Below, piece by piece: positions 1-7,306 of a stretch of DNA of 24,678 bases. The notes beneath the pieces were generated by a model that saw nothing but the letters and a program-made list of their open reading frames with translations, had not been told where the DNA came from and made no database searches. Position numbers and translations under genes: made by a program. Position 1 is the first letter of the stretch. The number at the start of each line of letters is the position of its first letter. Source of the stretch: Natronohydrobacter sp. (GTDB lineage Bacteria > Pseudomonadota > Alphaproteobacteria > Rhodobacterales > Rhodobacteraceae); NCBI GenBank assembly GCA_007123015.1, contig SKSL01000181.1, forward strand, positions 1-24,678, in the 5' to 3' direction.

Positions 1-305
1 AGGTGGCCATGCGGCCGCAACGATCACGGTGCCCAGGTGTGGGTCAGGCGTGGACGGATATCCGTATCGAGTTGCGGCAGGTCATGGTCGATTCGCTCCT
101 TTGCGTGCGGCGAACATACGCCCGGCCTCGCGGCGAGTCCATCCCTAAGTATATGAAAGTCTGTGGTTTTATTCGCGTACAGTTCTCGCAAGCGACTGAA
201 ATGAGACTACCCGTTGAAAAGATTAAGGTTATCCCGATTTCCGACGAGTTTTTCGCAAACGCGATGTGACCACCCCTGCATCGAAGGGCCGCGCCCCGGT
301 GGAGA
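1..305. other. non-coding left edge, no gene recognised
   Basis: I find no convincing gene here. The open frames are short, overlap one another on both strands and contain no recognisable motif. A 12-bp perfect palindrome (ACGGATATCCGT) lies at 54-65 and may be chance. The region directly precedes a transposon-end-like inverted repeat, so it may be flanking DNA or the start of a broken transposon. Confidence 0.4.
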
Positions 306-363
306 TGTCCAGAATACTCGACATTTCGGCCCGGACCCGGGAAAATGTCGAGTATTCTGGACA
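306..363. repeat. perfect 21-bp inverted repeat, transposon-end-like
   Basis: The arms at 306-326 and 343-363 are exact reverse complements and are separated by a 16-base GC-rich spacer. Each arm begins TGTCCAGAATACTCGAC when read inward from its outer tip, so the unit has 5'-TGT...ACA-3' tips. Such tips are typical of Tn7/Tn5053-type (DDE, TniA/TniB) transposons, and a TniB-like fragment starts about 50 bases to the right. Two ends facing each other across 16 bases could be a mini-element, two transposase-binding sites within one end, or a deletion scar. A regulatory operator is a less likely alternative. Confidence 0.7.
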
Positions 364-415
364 CTGACGACACCCGGAACGCCCCCGGAGACCTATTTCA
401 CCACCCGCAGGCGCG

Positions 416-1123
416 GTGGCTTCCGGTCGAGTTCCAGGTACCGCTTCCAGAGCGGCGTCACCGTATATTCGCAAGCAAAGCTCCCAGACCGAGATCTGGT
501 CAAAGGTCCGGAAATACGCGGAGCTTCAGGGCGTAATCGGCATCCATTTCGATGAATGCCAGCACGTGTTCACGGCCGCGGACACCGCGACCAACCAGAA
601 AATCCTCGATAGCTTCAAGTCGCTCCTCAAGGACCATAACTGGCCCCTGATGCTGATTTTCTCGGGGATCCCCAGCCTGGCGACCCATATCAAGAAAGAG
701 GAGCAGCTCGACCGGCTGCTCCGGACCGTCGAATTCAAAGGGGTCGATCTGTACAAATCCGCTGATAAGGATGAACTGATCCACCTCGTGTTCAGCTATG
801 CGGACAAGGCCGGGGTTGAGATCGAAGATCTGATGACCGAGGATTTCCTGAAGCGCTTGTCATTTTCCGCCGGTCATCGGTGGGGATTGGTGATCGAAAT
901 GCTGATCGAAGCCTTCAGCGCGGCCGCCGTCACCCCGAAGAAGGTTTGCCTGATCGATCACTTTTCGATGGCGTATTCGAAAATCTCCGGGCTACCGCTC
1001 GGATATTCCCCGTTTACCATGCCGAACTATGAGCACAACTTCGATCCGGAACAGGGCCGGGAACTGTATGAGAAGACCCGGGCCAAGAAATCCCCGGCAT
1101 CCAAACGGACCCAGGACGCATAA
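416..1123 (+). pseudogene. TniB-like transposition ATPase, N-terminally truncated
   Basis: The frame encodes the C-terminal part of an AAA+ ATPase of the TniB/TnsC type, which helps the transposase choose and bind target DNA. Homology-like sequence starts near residue 24 (SQTEIWSKVRKYAELQG) and runs into a Walker B-type motif, GIHFDECQH (residues 42-50). A sensor region follows, LMLIFSGIPSLATHI, then the conserved LLRTVEFKGVDL segment. No Walker A P-loop is present and the first 20 or so residues look like chance translation, so roughly the first 100 residues of a normal protein of about 300 are missing. No transposase (TniA) or TniQ lies nearby. The frame ends just before a strong hairpin. 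It is a remnant and is unlikely to work as an ATPase. The family call is from motifs only. Confidence 0.65.
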
Positions 1124-1140
1124 CCGGTCCGTCATCGCCA

Positions 1141-1178
1141 AACGCAAAGGGCCCGCATCGTGCGGGCCCTTTTGCGTT
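1141..1178. terminator. GC-rich hairpin terminator
   Basis: A 17-18 base stem (AACGCAAAGGGCCCGCA paired with its complement, one bulged T) closes on a TCG loop, 18 bases after the TniB fragment stop. The stem's A/T-containing foot gives T runs in either direction, so it could terminate both the rightward TniB transcript and leftward transcription from the integrase. Confidence 0.75.
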
Positions 1179-1193
1179 CCATGGCCTGCCAGA

Positions 1194-1318
1194 GGTGTGC
1201 ATGGTTATGGTTCCGGTGTGCATGTAATTGCCCCACCTTGAAATTTCATCCAAAAATAGGTTATTTAAAACAGGAACTTACGATGAAGGATTTTGTTTCG
1301 AATCACTTGGGTGTGCAT
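1194..1318. repeat. three direct copies of GGTGTGCAT by the integrase 3' end
   Basis: The exact 9-mer GGTGTGCAT occurs at 1194-1202, 1215-1223 and 1310-1318, all in the same direction. The first two start 21 bases apart, about two helical turns. The third lies inside the last codons of the integrase gene. Repeats of this kind beside int are typical of integrase arm-binding sites in an attachment region. I could not identify the core crossover sequence. Confidence 0.45.
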
Positions 1319-2474
1319 TCATATGCCCCATCCACATGTCTTTGAAAAGTCGTAGCTTTTCGCCCTTTTGTTGGAACTTTTCGCCAAAGTTGGAACTTTT
1401 GCCCCGCTCGGGTGCGCCGGTCAGGGCGCGCTTGCGGTCGAATTTCTTGGCATAAAGGGCGATCATGGCGTCTGATTCGTGCCCTATCCATGCCTTCACC
1501 TGATCGCGGGTCGCGCCTGCCTCGATCAACAGCTCAGTGCGGCGCTTGCGCAGGCCGTGGGCTGTCTTGCCCTCTATCCCGGCCTCTCTGGCCTTCTCTG
1601 AAAACCACTGCGACGCGGCCTTGACAGATCGCACAGAGCCGTGCGCCGTCACCATGAAGGTAAGGTGCCGCTTTGGCCGCTTCTGGATCGCGTGCGCCAA
1701 CTGGTCCAGATCATCGCCAAGCTGCGCGCCAAGGGGCGATGCGTGCCGCGACATGGGCACATAGGCTTCGCCGCCTGTTTTGCCCTGGCGAAGTGTCAGG
1801 AAGCCGTCGCGGCCTATATGGCCCTCGCCAAGCCGGATCGCGTCTGAAATGCGCGCGCCGGTCCAGAAGATCAGCTCGAAGGCAAGTCGCGGTGCGCTGT
1901 CGATCGGCCAATGCTTGCGGAAGGTGTCAATGTCGCCTTGTGTCCAGCTTGTGTGACCGTTTGTCGCTTGTGTCTTTGACTTTGCCACCGCCGCCGCCGG
2001 ATCGGCTGGCAGGCTGAATGCCTCTGCGGCGTGCTTCATCAGCGCGCGCCAGACTTGCAGCCGATTGTTCCGGGGGTGCGGATCAAGCCCTTTCAGGTCC
2101 GCGCGGATATGTTCGGCCCTCAGGGTGCGCAGCTCGGCCTGTCCATAGCTCTCTGCGATGCGATCCAGCTCGGGCCTGCGCCGCGCGCGGGTGCCGTCGC
2201 TCAGGGATTGCCAGTCGGCACTGCGCAGATAGTCGCGGATCGCCTCGTTGATCGAGCCTTTCGGGGCTGGCAAGCGCAGATCGATTTCATCCAGATCCAT
2301 GAAGCTGGCCAGCGCCTTGGCATATGCTGCCAGAAATTTGGGATGGTCTGTCGCCGCGTCTGGCATGGCCACGCGCTTTGACCCTTTCGGCCCCATGTAG
2401 AACCGGGGATTTCCGCTCGGGAAGGTGCCGGACTGATTCAGATATTTCAGGCTTGTGGAAATACGTCGTCGCAT
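1278..2474 (-). CDS. tyrosine site-specific recombinase (phage integrase)
   Basis: This 398-residue integrase would catalyse insertion and excision of the element. The N-terminal arm- and core-binding region covers residues 1-170. The catalytic domain shows the full set expected of tyrosine recombinases: Arg208 in TGARISDAIRL, Lys232 in the RQGKTGG beta-hairpin, His306-x-x-Arg309 in HGLRKRR, His332 in GHES and the nucleophile Tyr341 in ALYAKKFDR. About 50 residues follow the tyrosine, longer than usual, encoded over a direct DNA repeat and one copy of the GGTGTGCAT repeat. The start overlaps the AlpA-like gene by 28 bases, which suggests coupled translation. The catalytic residues are intact, so it may still be active. 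Its target site is unknown. Confidence 0.93.
   Translation of the reverse strand: MRRRISTSLKYLNQSGTFPSGNPRFYMGPKGSKRVAMPDAATDHPKFLAAYAKALASFMDLDEIDLRLPAPKGSINEAIRDYLRSADWQSLSDGTRARRRPELDRIAESYGQAELRTLRAEHIRADLKGLDPHPRNNRLQVWRALMKHAAEAFSLPADPAAAVAKSKTQATNGHTSWTQGDIDTFRKHWPIDSAPRLAFELIFWTGARISDAIRLGEGHIGRDGFLTLRQGKTGGEAYVPMSRHASPLGAQLGDDLDQLAHAIQKRPKRHLTFMVTAHGSVRSVKAASQWFSEKAREAGIEGKTAHGLRKRRTELLIEAGATRDQVKAWIGHESDAMIALYAKKFDRKRALTGAPERGKSSNFGEKFQQKGEKLRLFKDMWMGHMNAHPSDSKQNPSS
1370..1400. repeat. direct repeat GTTGGAACTTTT inside the end of int
   Basis: GTTGGAACTTTT occurs at 1370-1381 and again at 1389-1400, a 19-base period. It encodes the repeated charged tail of the integrase on the minus strand (SSNFGEKFQQKGEK). 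It may be an integrase arm site overlapping the coding sequence or a simple internal duplication. Confidence 0.5.
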
Positions 2475-2689
2475 GACGGAAGCCCCCCTTCCGCGCCGTC
2501 CGGGTCGCTATCATGCATCACCAGATCGATCTGTGCGCGCGACCAGAGCTTGACGCCTGCGCGCAGGATCGGCGCTGGCATGATGCCGTGACTCACCAGC
2601 TCGTCGAATTTCGTGGTTGACACATCAAGATATGCCGCTGCCTTTTGACGGCGCAGATATCCGGGCCAGTCTGGAAGTCCTGCCTTCAT
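2447..2689 (-). CDS. AlpA/excisionase-like helix-turn-helix protein
   Basis: This 80-residue protein has the MerR-like 'HTH_17' pattern of AlpA and Xis proteins: YLRRQKAAAYLDVSTTKFDELVSHGIMPAP (about residues 11-41), followed by a wing ending LWSRAQIDLVMHD. Members bind DNA near int to direct excision or activate int transcription. The gene lies directly upstream of int, overlapping its start by 28 bases, and its own ATG overlaps the stop of the 55-residue gene (ATGA), so the three are probably read as one message. Function beyond DNA binding is inferred from position. Confidence 0.82.
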   Translation of the reverse strand: MKAGLPDWPGYLRRQKAAAYLDVSTTKFDELVSHGIMPAPILRAGVKLWSRAQIDLVMHDSDPDGAEGGLPSCDDVFPQA

Positions 2690-2853
2690 GCCTTGCCTGC
2701 CCTTTCCAAAGCCGTCTTGACCTCATCGCGGTCGAAGGCCAGCGGCTTGCCTTCGATGGCGCGCAGACCGTGACGCCTGCACCAGTTCCAGAACTTCGGG
2801 GGCATGTTGCGCCCGAAACCCAGATCGGCTGACAAGTCGCCTGCATAGATCAT
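2686..2853 (-). CDS. 55-residue hypothetical protein
   Basis: A small gene starting MIYAGDLSADLGFGRN and ending ERAGKA. The ATG at 2853 is preceded by a good ribosome-binding sequence (AAAGGATGG, about 7 bases away) and the stop overlaps the ATG of the AlpA-like gene (ATGA). The residues NMPPKFWNWCRRHGLRAI and LAFDRDEVKTALER resemble a small winged-helix or Xis-like fold, with a tryptophan-rich helix followed by a basic turn. I cannot name a family. Position and coupling suggest a role in excision or int control. Confidence 0.65.
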   Translation of the reverse strand: MIYAGDLSADLGFGRNMPPKFWNWCRRHGLRAIEGKPLAFDRDEVKTALERAGKA

Positions 2854-2875
2854 CTGCGCACCATCCTTTTTTCTT

Positions 2876-3097
2876 TCATGCTGCGCGCCCTTCCTTGGTG
2901 TAAAGGGCGTCCAGCGCGTCTGTCAGTTCTTCGCTCAGTTCTTCAGCCAGAAAGATCAATTGAGACCGGCCTTCGGCGCAGGCATTCTCATTTTCCAAGA
3001 ACGCAATGGCGCTCAGGATGCCAGACAGGCGCAGAGCTTTGGTGTGGATTGCGGGCAAGCCGGGGGTGTTCCCCGGTGTGGGGTTAACATTCTTCAT
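2876..3097 (-). CDS. 73-residue hypothetical protein, divergent from XRE regulator
   Basis: It begins MKNVNPTPGNTPGLPAIHTK and ends YTKEGRAA. A long helical, acidic C-terminal half (LAEELSEELTDALDALYTKEG) suggests an alpha-helical bundle or coiled coil. I placed the start at 3097 because an AAAGGAG ribosome-binding site lies 8 bases upstream; the open frame runs further but that extension is antisense to the XRE gene. It is first in the leftward int message and diverges from the XRE gene across a spacer with repeated ATTGTGGATA sites. No family is recognised. Confidence 0.65.
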   Translation of the reverse strand: MKNVNPTPGNTPGLPAIHTKALRLSGILSAIAFLENENACAEGRSQLIFLAEELSEELTDALDALYTKEGRAA

Positions 3098-3129
3098 TGC
3101 GTTTTCGCTCCTTTGAGGTATCAACAGAT

Positions 3130-3177
3130 ATTGTGGATAATCCAGAGCGTCTAAGCGGTCAATAAAAATTGTGGATA
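3130..3177. promoter_or_regulatory. putative operator: two ATTGTGGATA direct repeats
   Basis: ATTGTGGATA occurs at 3130-3139 and 3168-3177 in the 79-base gap between the divergent 73-residue gene and the XRE regulator. The first copy is part of a small dyad, TGGATAATCCA (3134-3144). The second overlaps the regulator start codon. An early-gene repressor that controls both directions and itself would fit. Binding by the adjacent XRE protein is inferred from position only. Confidence 0.45.
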
Positions 3178-3404
3178 TGACACCCGAACAAGCCCGCGCA
3201 GCGCGCGCGATGGTCGATCTGTCACAGTCGGAACTGGCCAATAAGGCCGGGGTCAGTCTCTCGACTGTAGTTGATTTTGAACGAACGCGGCGCGTCGTAG
3301 CCCAGCAATCTGTTACCGCCCTGCGCGCAGCCCTCGAAGCCGCTGGTATAGAATTCATCGATCCGAATGGCGGCGGCGCAGGGGTGCGCCTGCGCGCGCC
3401 GTGA
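3177..3404 (+). CDS. XRE-family helix-turn-helix regulator
   Basis: This 75-residue protein, starting MTPEQARAARAMVDLSQ, is almost only a Cro/C1-type DNA-binding domain. The helix-turn-helix is LSQSELANKAGVSLSTVVDFERTRR, and the tail ALRAALEAAGIEFIDPNGGG is the ending usual for short XRE regulators of alphaproteobacteria. I prefer ATG 3177 because family members commonly begin MTPEQ; GTG 3171 would add two residues. There is no clear ribosome-binding site, so it may be translated from a very short leader. It is the only plus-strand gene of the element, as expected for a repressor of the leftward int genes. Confidence 0.85.
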   Translation: MTPEQARAARAMVDLSQSELANKAGVSLSTVVDFERTRRVVAQQSVTALRAALEAAGIEFIDPNGGGAGVRLRAP

Positions 3405-3446
3405 AGGTTGCGGGACGGACGGGCCACCCAATCCATCCGCCCCGCG

Positions 3447-3471
3447 CTCTGGGCAACCAGCAAGCCCAGAG
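3447..3471. terminator. hairpin between convergent XRE and cement genes
   Basis: CTCTGGGC (3447-3454) pairs perfectly with GCCCAGAG (3464-3471) across a 9-base loop. It sits between the stop of the rightward regulator and the stop of the leftward head genes. There is no T run, so termination strength is uncertain. Confidence 0.45.
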
Positions 3472-3527
3472 ACACGCGCGCCACCCCGGAAAAGGAATGA
3501 AAAACAGGGTTGCACGCTTGTTCCATA

Positions 3528-3857
3528 TCAGACCGTCACCCCATTGAGGCGCACAGGCACAAGGGCCGCGCCTGCGGCTGCGGTGACGGTCGCTGCACCC
3601 ACCAGCGGGTTGCCGTCATCGTCAAGCGTGACATGGCCCTCTGCGGCGTCCCAATAGACGCGCGCGCCTGCGGTGATTTCCTCTGCGGCTTTGGGCAGCT
3701 CATAGACGCCTGTGATTGCGGCCTCGAAGTCTTCGCCGGTCGCGGCATTGGTCGCGGCGATCCCGAACAGCGCGCCCATCAGGACGCGTTGACCATGGGT
3801 CACAGGGGCGGCGGCGGTGAAGGTCAGATAGTGACCTGGTTGAACGTGGTTCTTCAT
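3528..3857 (-). CDS. phage capsid cement/decoration protein (DUF2190 type)
   Basis: The 109-residue protein starts MKNHVQPGHYLTFTAAAPV and continues VTHGQRVLMGALFGIAATNAATG, EDFEAAITGVYELPKA and GARVYWDAAEGHVTLD. This pattern of short beta-strands with the VY(E/D)LPK element is typical of the DUF2190/Phage_cement_2 family. Members bind the outside of HK97-type capsids to stabilise them. The length is normal. It lies three bases after the gpW-like gene in the leftward head-gene run, downstream of the capsid gene as expected. It has no frame damage. Confidence 0.8.
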   Translation of the reverse strand: MKNHVQPGHYLTFTAAAPVTHGQRVLMGALFGIAATNAATGEDFEAAITGVYELPKAAEEITAGARVYWDAAEGHVTLDDDGNPLVGAATVTAAAGAALVPVRLNGVTV

Positions 3858-3860
3858 TGA

Positions 3861-4076
3861 TCAGAGTCCTTTGCTTGTGTGAATGCGCAGCGTGCGCGCG
3901 GGGCGGCGCTGCGCCCGGGCGATCCGGCGTTCCAGATCGGCCAGCGCGGTCGCCATTTCGCTGTCCGTCGCATAGGTGATCCGCTTGCCGTCGTAATCGA
4001 CCTGGCGCGTGCCGGATGCGCGCGACCGGATCAATCGGTCGCGCAACTCGATCAGCTCTGCGACGGAAACAGCCAT
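3861..4076 (-). CDS. gpW-like head-tail joining protein
   Basis: The 71-residue protein starts MAVSVAELIELRDRL and has the two-helix/beta-hairpin pattern of the gpW family: LRDRLIRSRASGTRQVDYDGKRITYATDSEMATALADLERRIA. gpW sits in the portal channel after packaging and joins head to tail. I chose ATG 4076 because it follows the capsid stop by one base and matches the family N-terminus; the longer open frame is antisense-like filler. A connector without any tail gene in the element is notable, since a tail would have to come from elsewhere. Confidence 0.8.
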   Translation of the reverse strand: MAVSVAELIELRDRLIRSRASGTRQVDYDGKRITYATDSEMATALADLERRIARAQRRPARTLRIHTSKGL

Positions 4077-4077
4077 G

Positions 4078-5872
4078 TTACTGGGCCGCCAGCTCGGCGC
4101 GGTGCCATGCGCGATGGTCGATCCAGCCTGCGCCAAAGTCCAAGCGCACGCACATTTGCACGCCATCGACCTCGAAGCCCGCGCGGGTCTCGATCTGCGG
4201 GCCGGGTGCGCCCTCAAGATAGGCATATTCAAGGCCATCCGAGATCGCCGGGTCTGCGACCACATACCATTTCGCGGGGCTGGTCAGCCGCGGTTCGACT
4301 GCAAGGGTCAGGGTCGAGAAGGGATTTACCTTGTCGGTTTCATTGGCCTGAATTGCAGACAGGGCTTGTTGCATCGGGGTTTCCAGCTCGGGCGGGACAA
4401 GCACAAAGCGCGGCGCGACGGCGATAGGTGATCCTGCCAGCCCCGTCTTGCGGGCATGGCCGTGCGGATCGTGGTCAGGGCCGCGAAGATACTGGCCGCG
4501 TCTATCAGGTCATTGCCGTGGCCAGCCTGATCAAAAACCGCGATCCCGTCAGCCATCTGGGGGTTGCTCTCGATCAGGTTGACCAGATAGCTGGCCTCGA
4601 AGTTCAGAGCCTGAATGCCAAATTTTGCCGGGATATCCTGCAATGCGCCGATATCGTCATTGACTATCGCCTGCCGCGTGAAGCCGACGAAAACCCGAAA
4701 GTGTTGGCACGATAAGTCTCGGCGCTGTCATGCATCGCGCCGGATTTGAATTCACCGGATTCGTTGACTTTCTCCAGCGTCGGGGCTTCGGACATATTGA
4801 TCTTGTGCTTCGTGCGGAAGTCGCGCGCGGTGGTCTGCCGTGCCATCGCTCGCGCGCCAGAAGCTGCGGATTGATAGGCGCGGCGCAGCTCGCGGCGGGC
4901 CGATTCCCCAAGGGCTTCGGGCAGCGTGCTGGTGGATGGCAGCGCGCGGGTCACGACGCTTTCGGCGTGCATGCCTGTGGTGCTGATCCCTTGCGCGCGA
5001 AGAGCGCTGCGACACAGATCAATCATGGATTGCCCGACATATTCGCGGGCCGGGTCGCTGACCTGGTGATCGGGATGCGCACGGGCATAGAGCGCTTCCC
5101 CCATGCGCGGCGCGATCACTGCCGGGTCTGTGTTGTCATGCAGGATCGCCGCGCGCGTGCTGCGGGTCTGGGTCTGGGCCTGCCGGGTCTGCATCGCCGC
5201 GAATGCAGCCTCGCGCGCTTCGTCCAGGCTGGCCTCGGCGTCGATCTGTTCATCGGCCCATGTCGCGGGCAGGTTGGCCATCTGTGCCATACTGCGAATC
5301 TCGCGATTGATCTGCGCGCGGGTCTGGGTCTGGGTCGTGGTCTGTGTAGTCGTCTGCCCGTTATCGGGCGCAGTGGTCGTCACGTTGTCTTCGGGCATAG
5401 CTGAGGCTCCTGATCTGAAATATGCCGATGGATCGGCGGGAATGGGCGTTATTGACACTTCAATCGGGGTCCATTTGGTTGCGGTGCGAATGCGGCGGTT
5501 GCCTTCCTGACTGTCGCGCCACGCCTGCACAGTGTAGCCGACACTCAGGCCGCGCAGGGTGCCGTCTGCCACATCATTCATGATGGCGGTTGCGGCCTCA
5601 TTCGTGCGAAACTTGATGCGCACCCAGATCGCGCCATCGCGGATTTTTGGGGCCTCGATCACGCCAATCACGTCGCGGGTCGTCTCCGCTCTGTGGCCGT
5701 CTACAAGAGGCGCGCCGTCAAGGCGGCTCAAGTCTGCGCCAGACAGGTCAAGCCGTTCCTCGAAGCCCCCGCGCGCGACGGGCGCGCCGGTGCTGACAAC
5801 TGCCTCAATCGTGCGGGCCTCTCGGTCGAATGTCGTGGGGCGGGGCGATGCTGTGCGGAAATGTAGGGTCAT
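4078..5872 (-). pseudogene. prohead protease-major capsid fusion, two frameshifts
   Basis: Read through two breaks, this is one 598-codon gene. The N-terminal protease domain (residues 1-155) shows the candidate catalytic His60 (LVDGH) and Ser110 (LRGLSVGY). A Thr/Gln-rich linker (about 165-185) leads to a helical scaffold-like stretch and then a major capsid domain, with ARDFRTKHKINMSEAPTLEK before the first break and ending LDFGAGWIDHRAWHRAELAAQ. Frame is lost at the AAAACCC run (plus-strand 4690-4696) and again at GGG 4452-4454. Adding one base at each restores FGVFVGFTRQAIVNDDIG and MPRKTGLAGSPIAVAPRF. The repaired length is an exact multiple of three. As written the capsid cannot be made whole. 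Base-calling errors in short G/C runs are a real alternative to decay. Confidence 0.85.
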
Positions 5873-6171
5873 CGGGCAGGCTCCACACCGAGAAACTCTT
5901 CCAGTTTCTGCCTGAAACAGGACTTAAACTGAAAAAGTTCTGGCCAGTCAGCCTTCCGGGGGCGTCTTGGCACGGCAATAGTTCTGAACATATTGGAATG
6001 GTAGAAAACCGGGCCATCTGTGAATAAACGCCAGATCGTGACCCCTTCTTGGCAGGTCATCACGACATTGTGGCCGTGGTTATTCCAGCATTTATCGTCA
6101 GCTTTCGAGGTTGCTAACGCACGCTCGCCACGGGCTTTTTCCCATGTCTCTCGATCTGTCATGTCTTTCAT
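5869..6171 (-). CDS. 100-residue hypothetical protein in the head-gene run
   Basis: It starts MKDMTDRETWEKARGERALA and ends EEFLGVEPAR. It overlaps the portal stop upstream and the protease-capsid start downstream by four bases each (ATGA twice), so it should be translated with the head genes. It is rich in Trp, Cys, Phe and basic residues (DDKCWNNHGHNVVMTC, TIWRLFTDGPVFYH) and has no signal peptide or membrane segment. Portal and protease are normally adjacent in phages, so this looks like an inserted 'moron'-type gene. I do not recognise a family. Confidence 0.6.
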   Translation of the reverse strand: MKDMTDRETWEKARGERALATSKADDKCWNNHGHNVVMTCQEGVTIWRLFTDGPVFYHSNMFRTIAVPRRPRKADWPELFQFKSCFRQKLEEFLGVEPAR

Positions 6172-6879
6172 GGCTGTCTCTCCGTGTATCGCGCGGAATC
6201 GCCTGCGATTTCTTCGTCAACCTCATCGGGGTCGCGGCCTCGGCCTGCGATGACCTCGGCGCGGGATTTCAAACCGGCCTCGATAGCGCGGATTTCGGCC
6301 TGAATTTCCTTGGCCGGGTCCACCCATTGCCAGCCGGGGGCGACAAAGCGCGCGCGCAGCTCGGGGGCGTTCTGATCGCTGGCCGATATCTCGCCCGAAA
6401 GGATTTTGAAGCGAATCCAGCGCTTCCAGAGCGGGCGCAGGAATTTCCCCTCGATCAGCAGCTTTTGCAGCATTTCGGCGCGGCGGCGGAATTCCAGCAG
6501 GCCGAAACGGGTGCTGGAATAATTGGCCGATGACAGATCGCCGCTGACCTGTTGATACATCAGCCCGACTCCAGCGGCGATTTCGTGAAGCTGTAGCTTC
6601 ATGAAGTCCGATTGCTGCGAAAACCCTGCGCCGGGGGTCGAGAATTTCACATCAGCGCCGGGGGGGCAGGATGCGCATGGCGCCGGGTTCAAGTGACACA
6701 TTGACAGTCCCGCCCTGGTCTTGCCCATCGAAGCCCGCTGCGCCGCCCTCTGGGTCACTGACAAAGCCGGTGACAAGCGACTGCACCTTGATCCCGAACA
6801 GGTCGCAAAGGTCAGCGCCGCCGATGCGATGCACAGGCGCGTCACCTGCAAGCCCCGGTAGTTCTGACACGATGCGCAT
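6168..6879 (-). pseudogene. lambda-type portal protein, truncated and frameshifted
   Basis: The C-terminal part matches the pattern of lambda gpB-type portals: TVNVSLEPGAMRILPPGADVKFSTPGAG, LHEIAAGVGLMYQQVSGDLSSANYSSTRFGLLEFRRRAEM, LIEGKFLRPLWKRWI, PGWQWVDPAKEIQAEIRAIEAGLKSR and RGRDPDEVDEEIAGD. The N-terminal 250-300 residues of a normal portal of about 500 are absent. The frame also breaks at a run of seven G (plus-strand 6660-6666); removing one restores PPGADVKF. The ATG at 6879 has a possible AGGGG ribosome site, but the segment before GFVSDPEGG looks little like a portal and may be a deletion junction. The product would not form a portal ring. Confidence 0.8.
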
Positions 6880-7306
6880 TCTTTATCCCCTTGTAATTAT
6901 TGGCAAAGCCTGATGCATCGCGCCTTCGCCCCCCGCTACCGGTTTGCGCCGGAAGGACCCGCGAAGGCAGAGAAATGACAGGCGCAGGGCTGGGAAGGGG
7001 CAAGCCACCCCCATCGGGGGGTGGGTTTCCCCCTTTAGGGGGAACCCCCCAAGCCCTGCGGGCCGGTTTTGGTGGAGTCTCAAGGTCAAAAACGCGCCCT
7101 CCATGGCAATGGGCAAGCCTGTATCTGTCGCGGGAATCCGCGTTGACAGAGAAGGATCGCGCGGCCTACGCGCCCTCAAAATGTCAATCGGCATTGCGGG
7201 TTTCGATGGGAATGCAGACGCCGCGCCAGCGCTTAGCTTGGGGGGCTTTTCGCGCGGTCTGCCGGTAGCAGCTCAGCGCGGTTCCAGATCTCTGTCCGCT
7301 GACCGA
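6880..7306. other. 427-bp non-coding gap with GC-rich hairpins
   Basis: No gene is supported here. The open frames on both strands are proline/arginine-rich filler. The sequence is a succession of G and C runs with self-complementary segments, most clearly at 7023-7047. It lies where a terminase and the N-terminal part of the portal would normally be, next to a replication-type ATPase. It could be a deletion scar or a small replication origin. Confidence 0.5.
7023..7047. terminator. hairpin of G/C runs
   Basis: GGGTTTCCCCC (7023-7033) pairs with GGGGGAACCC (7038-7047) across a TTTA loop, with one extra T in the left arm. It falls in the gap after the RepA-like gene and could end that message. 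No T run follows on the minus strand. Confidence 0.35.

Noticed and set aside
54..65. 12-bp palindrome ACGGATATCCGT
   Set aside because: Isolated, with no gene or second copy nearby, and of a length that can occur by chance in a window of this size.
2876..3526. Full 216-codon minus-strand frame including the 73-residue gene
   Set aside because: The first two thirds are antisense to the XRE regulator and low in structure; the AAAGGAG site marks the internal ATG at 3097 as the real start.
4078..5872. Programmed ribosomal frameshifting as explanation for the capsid gene breaks
   Set aside because: Two separate breaks needing the same net shift, in plain short G/C runs without a slippery heptamer and downstream structure that I can see, fit mutation or sequencing error better.
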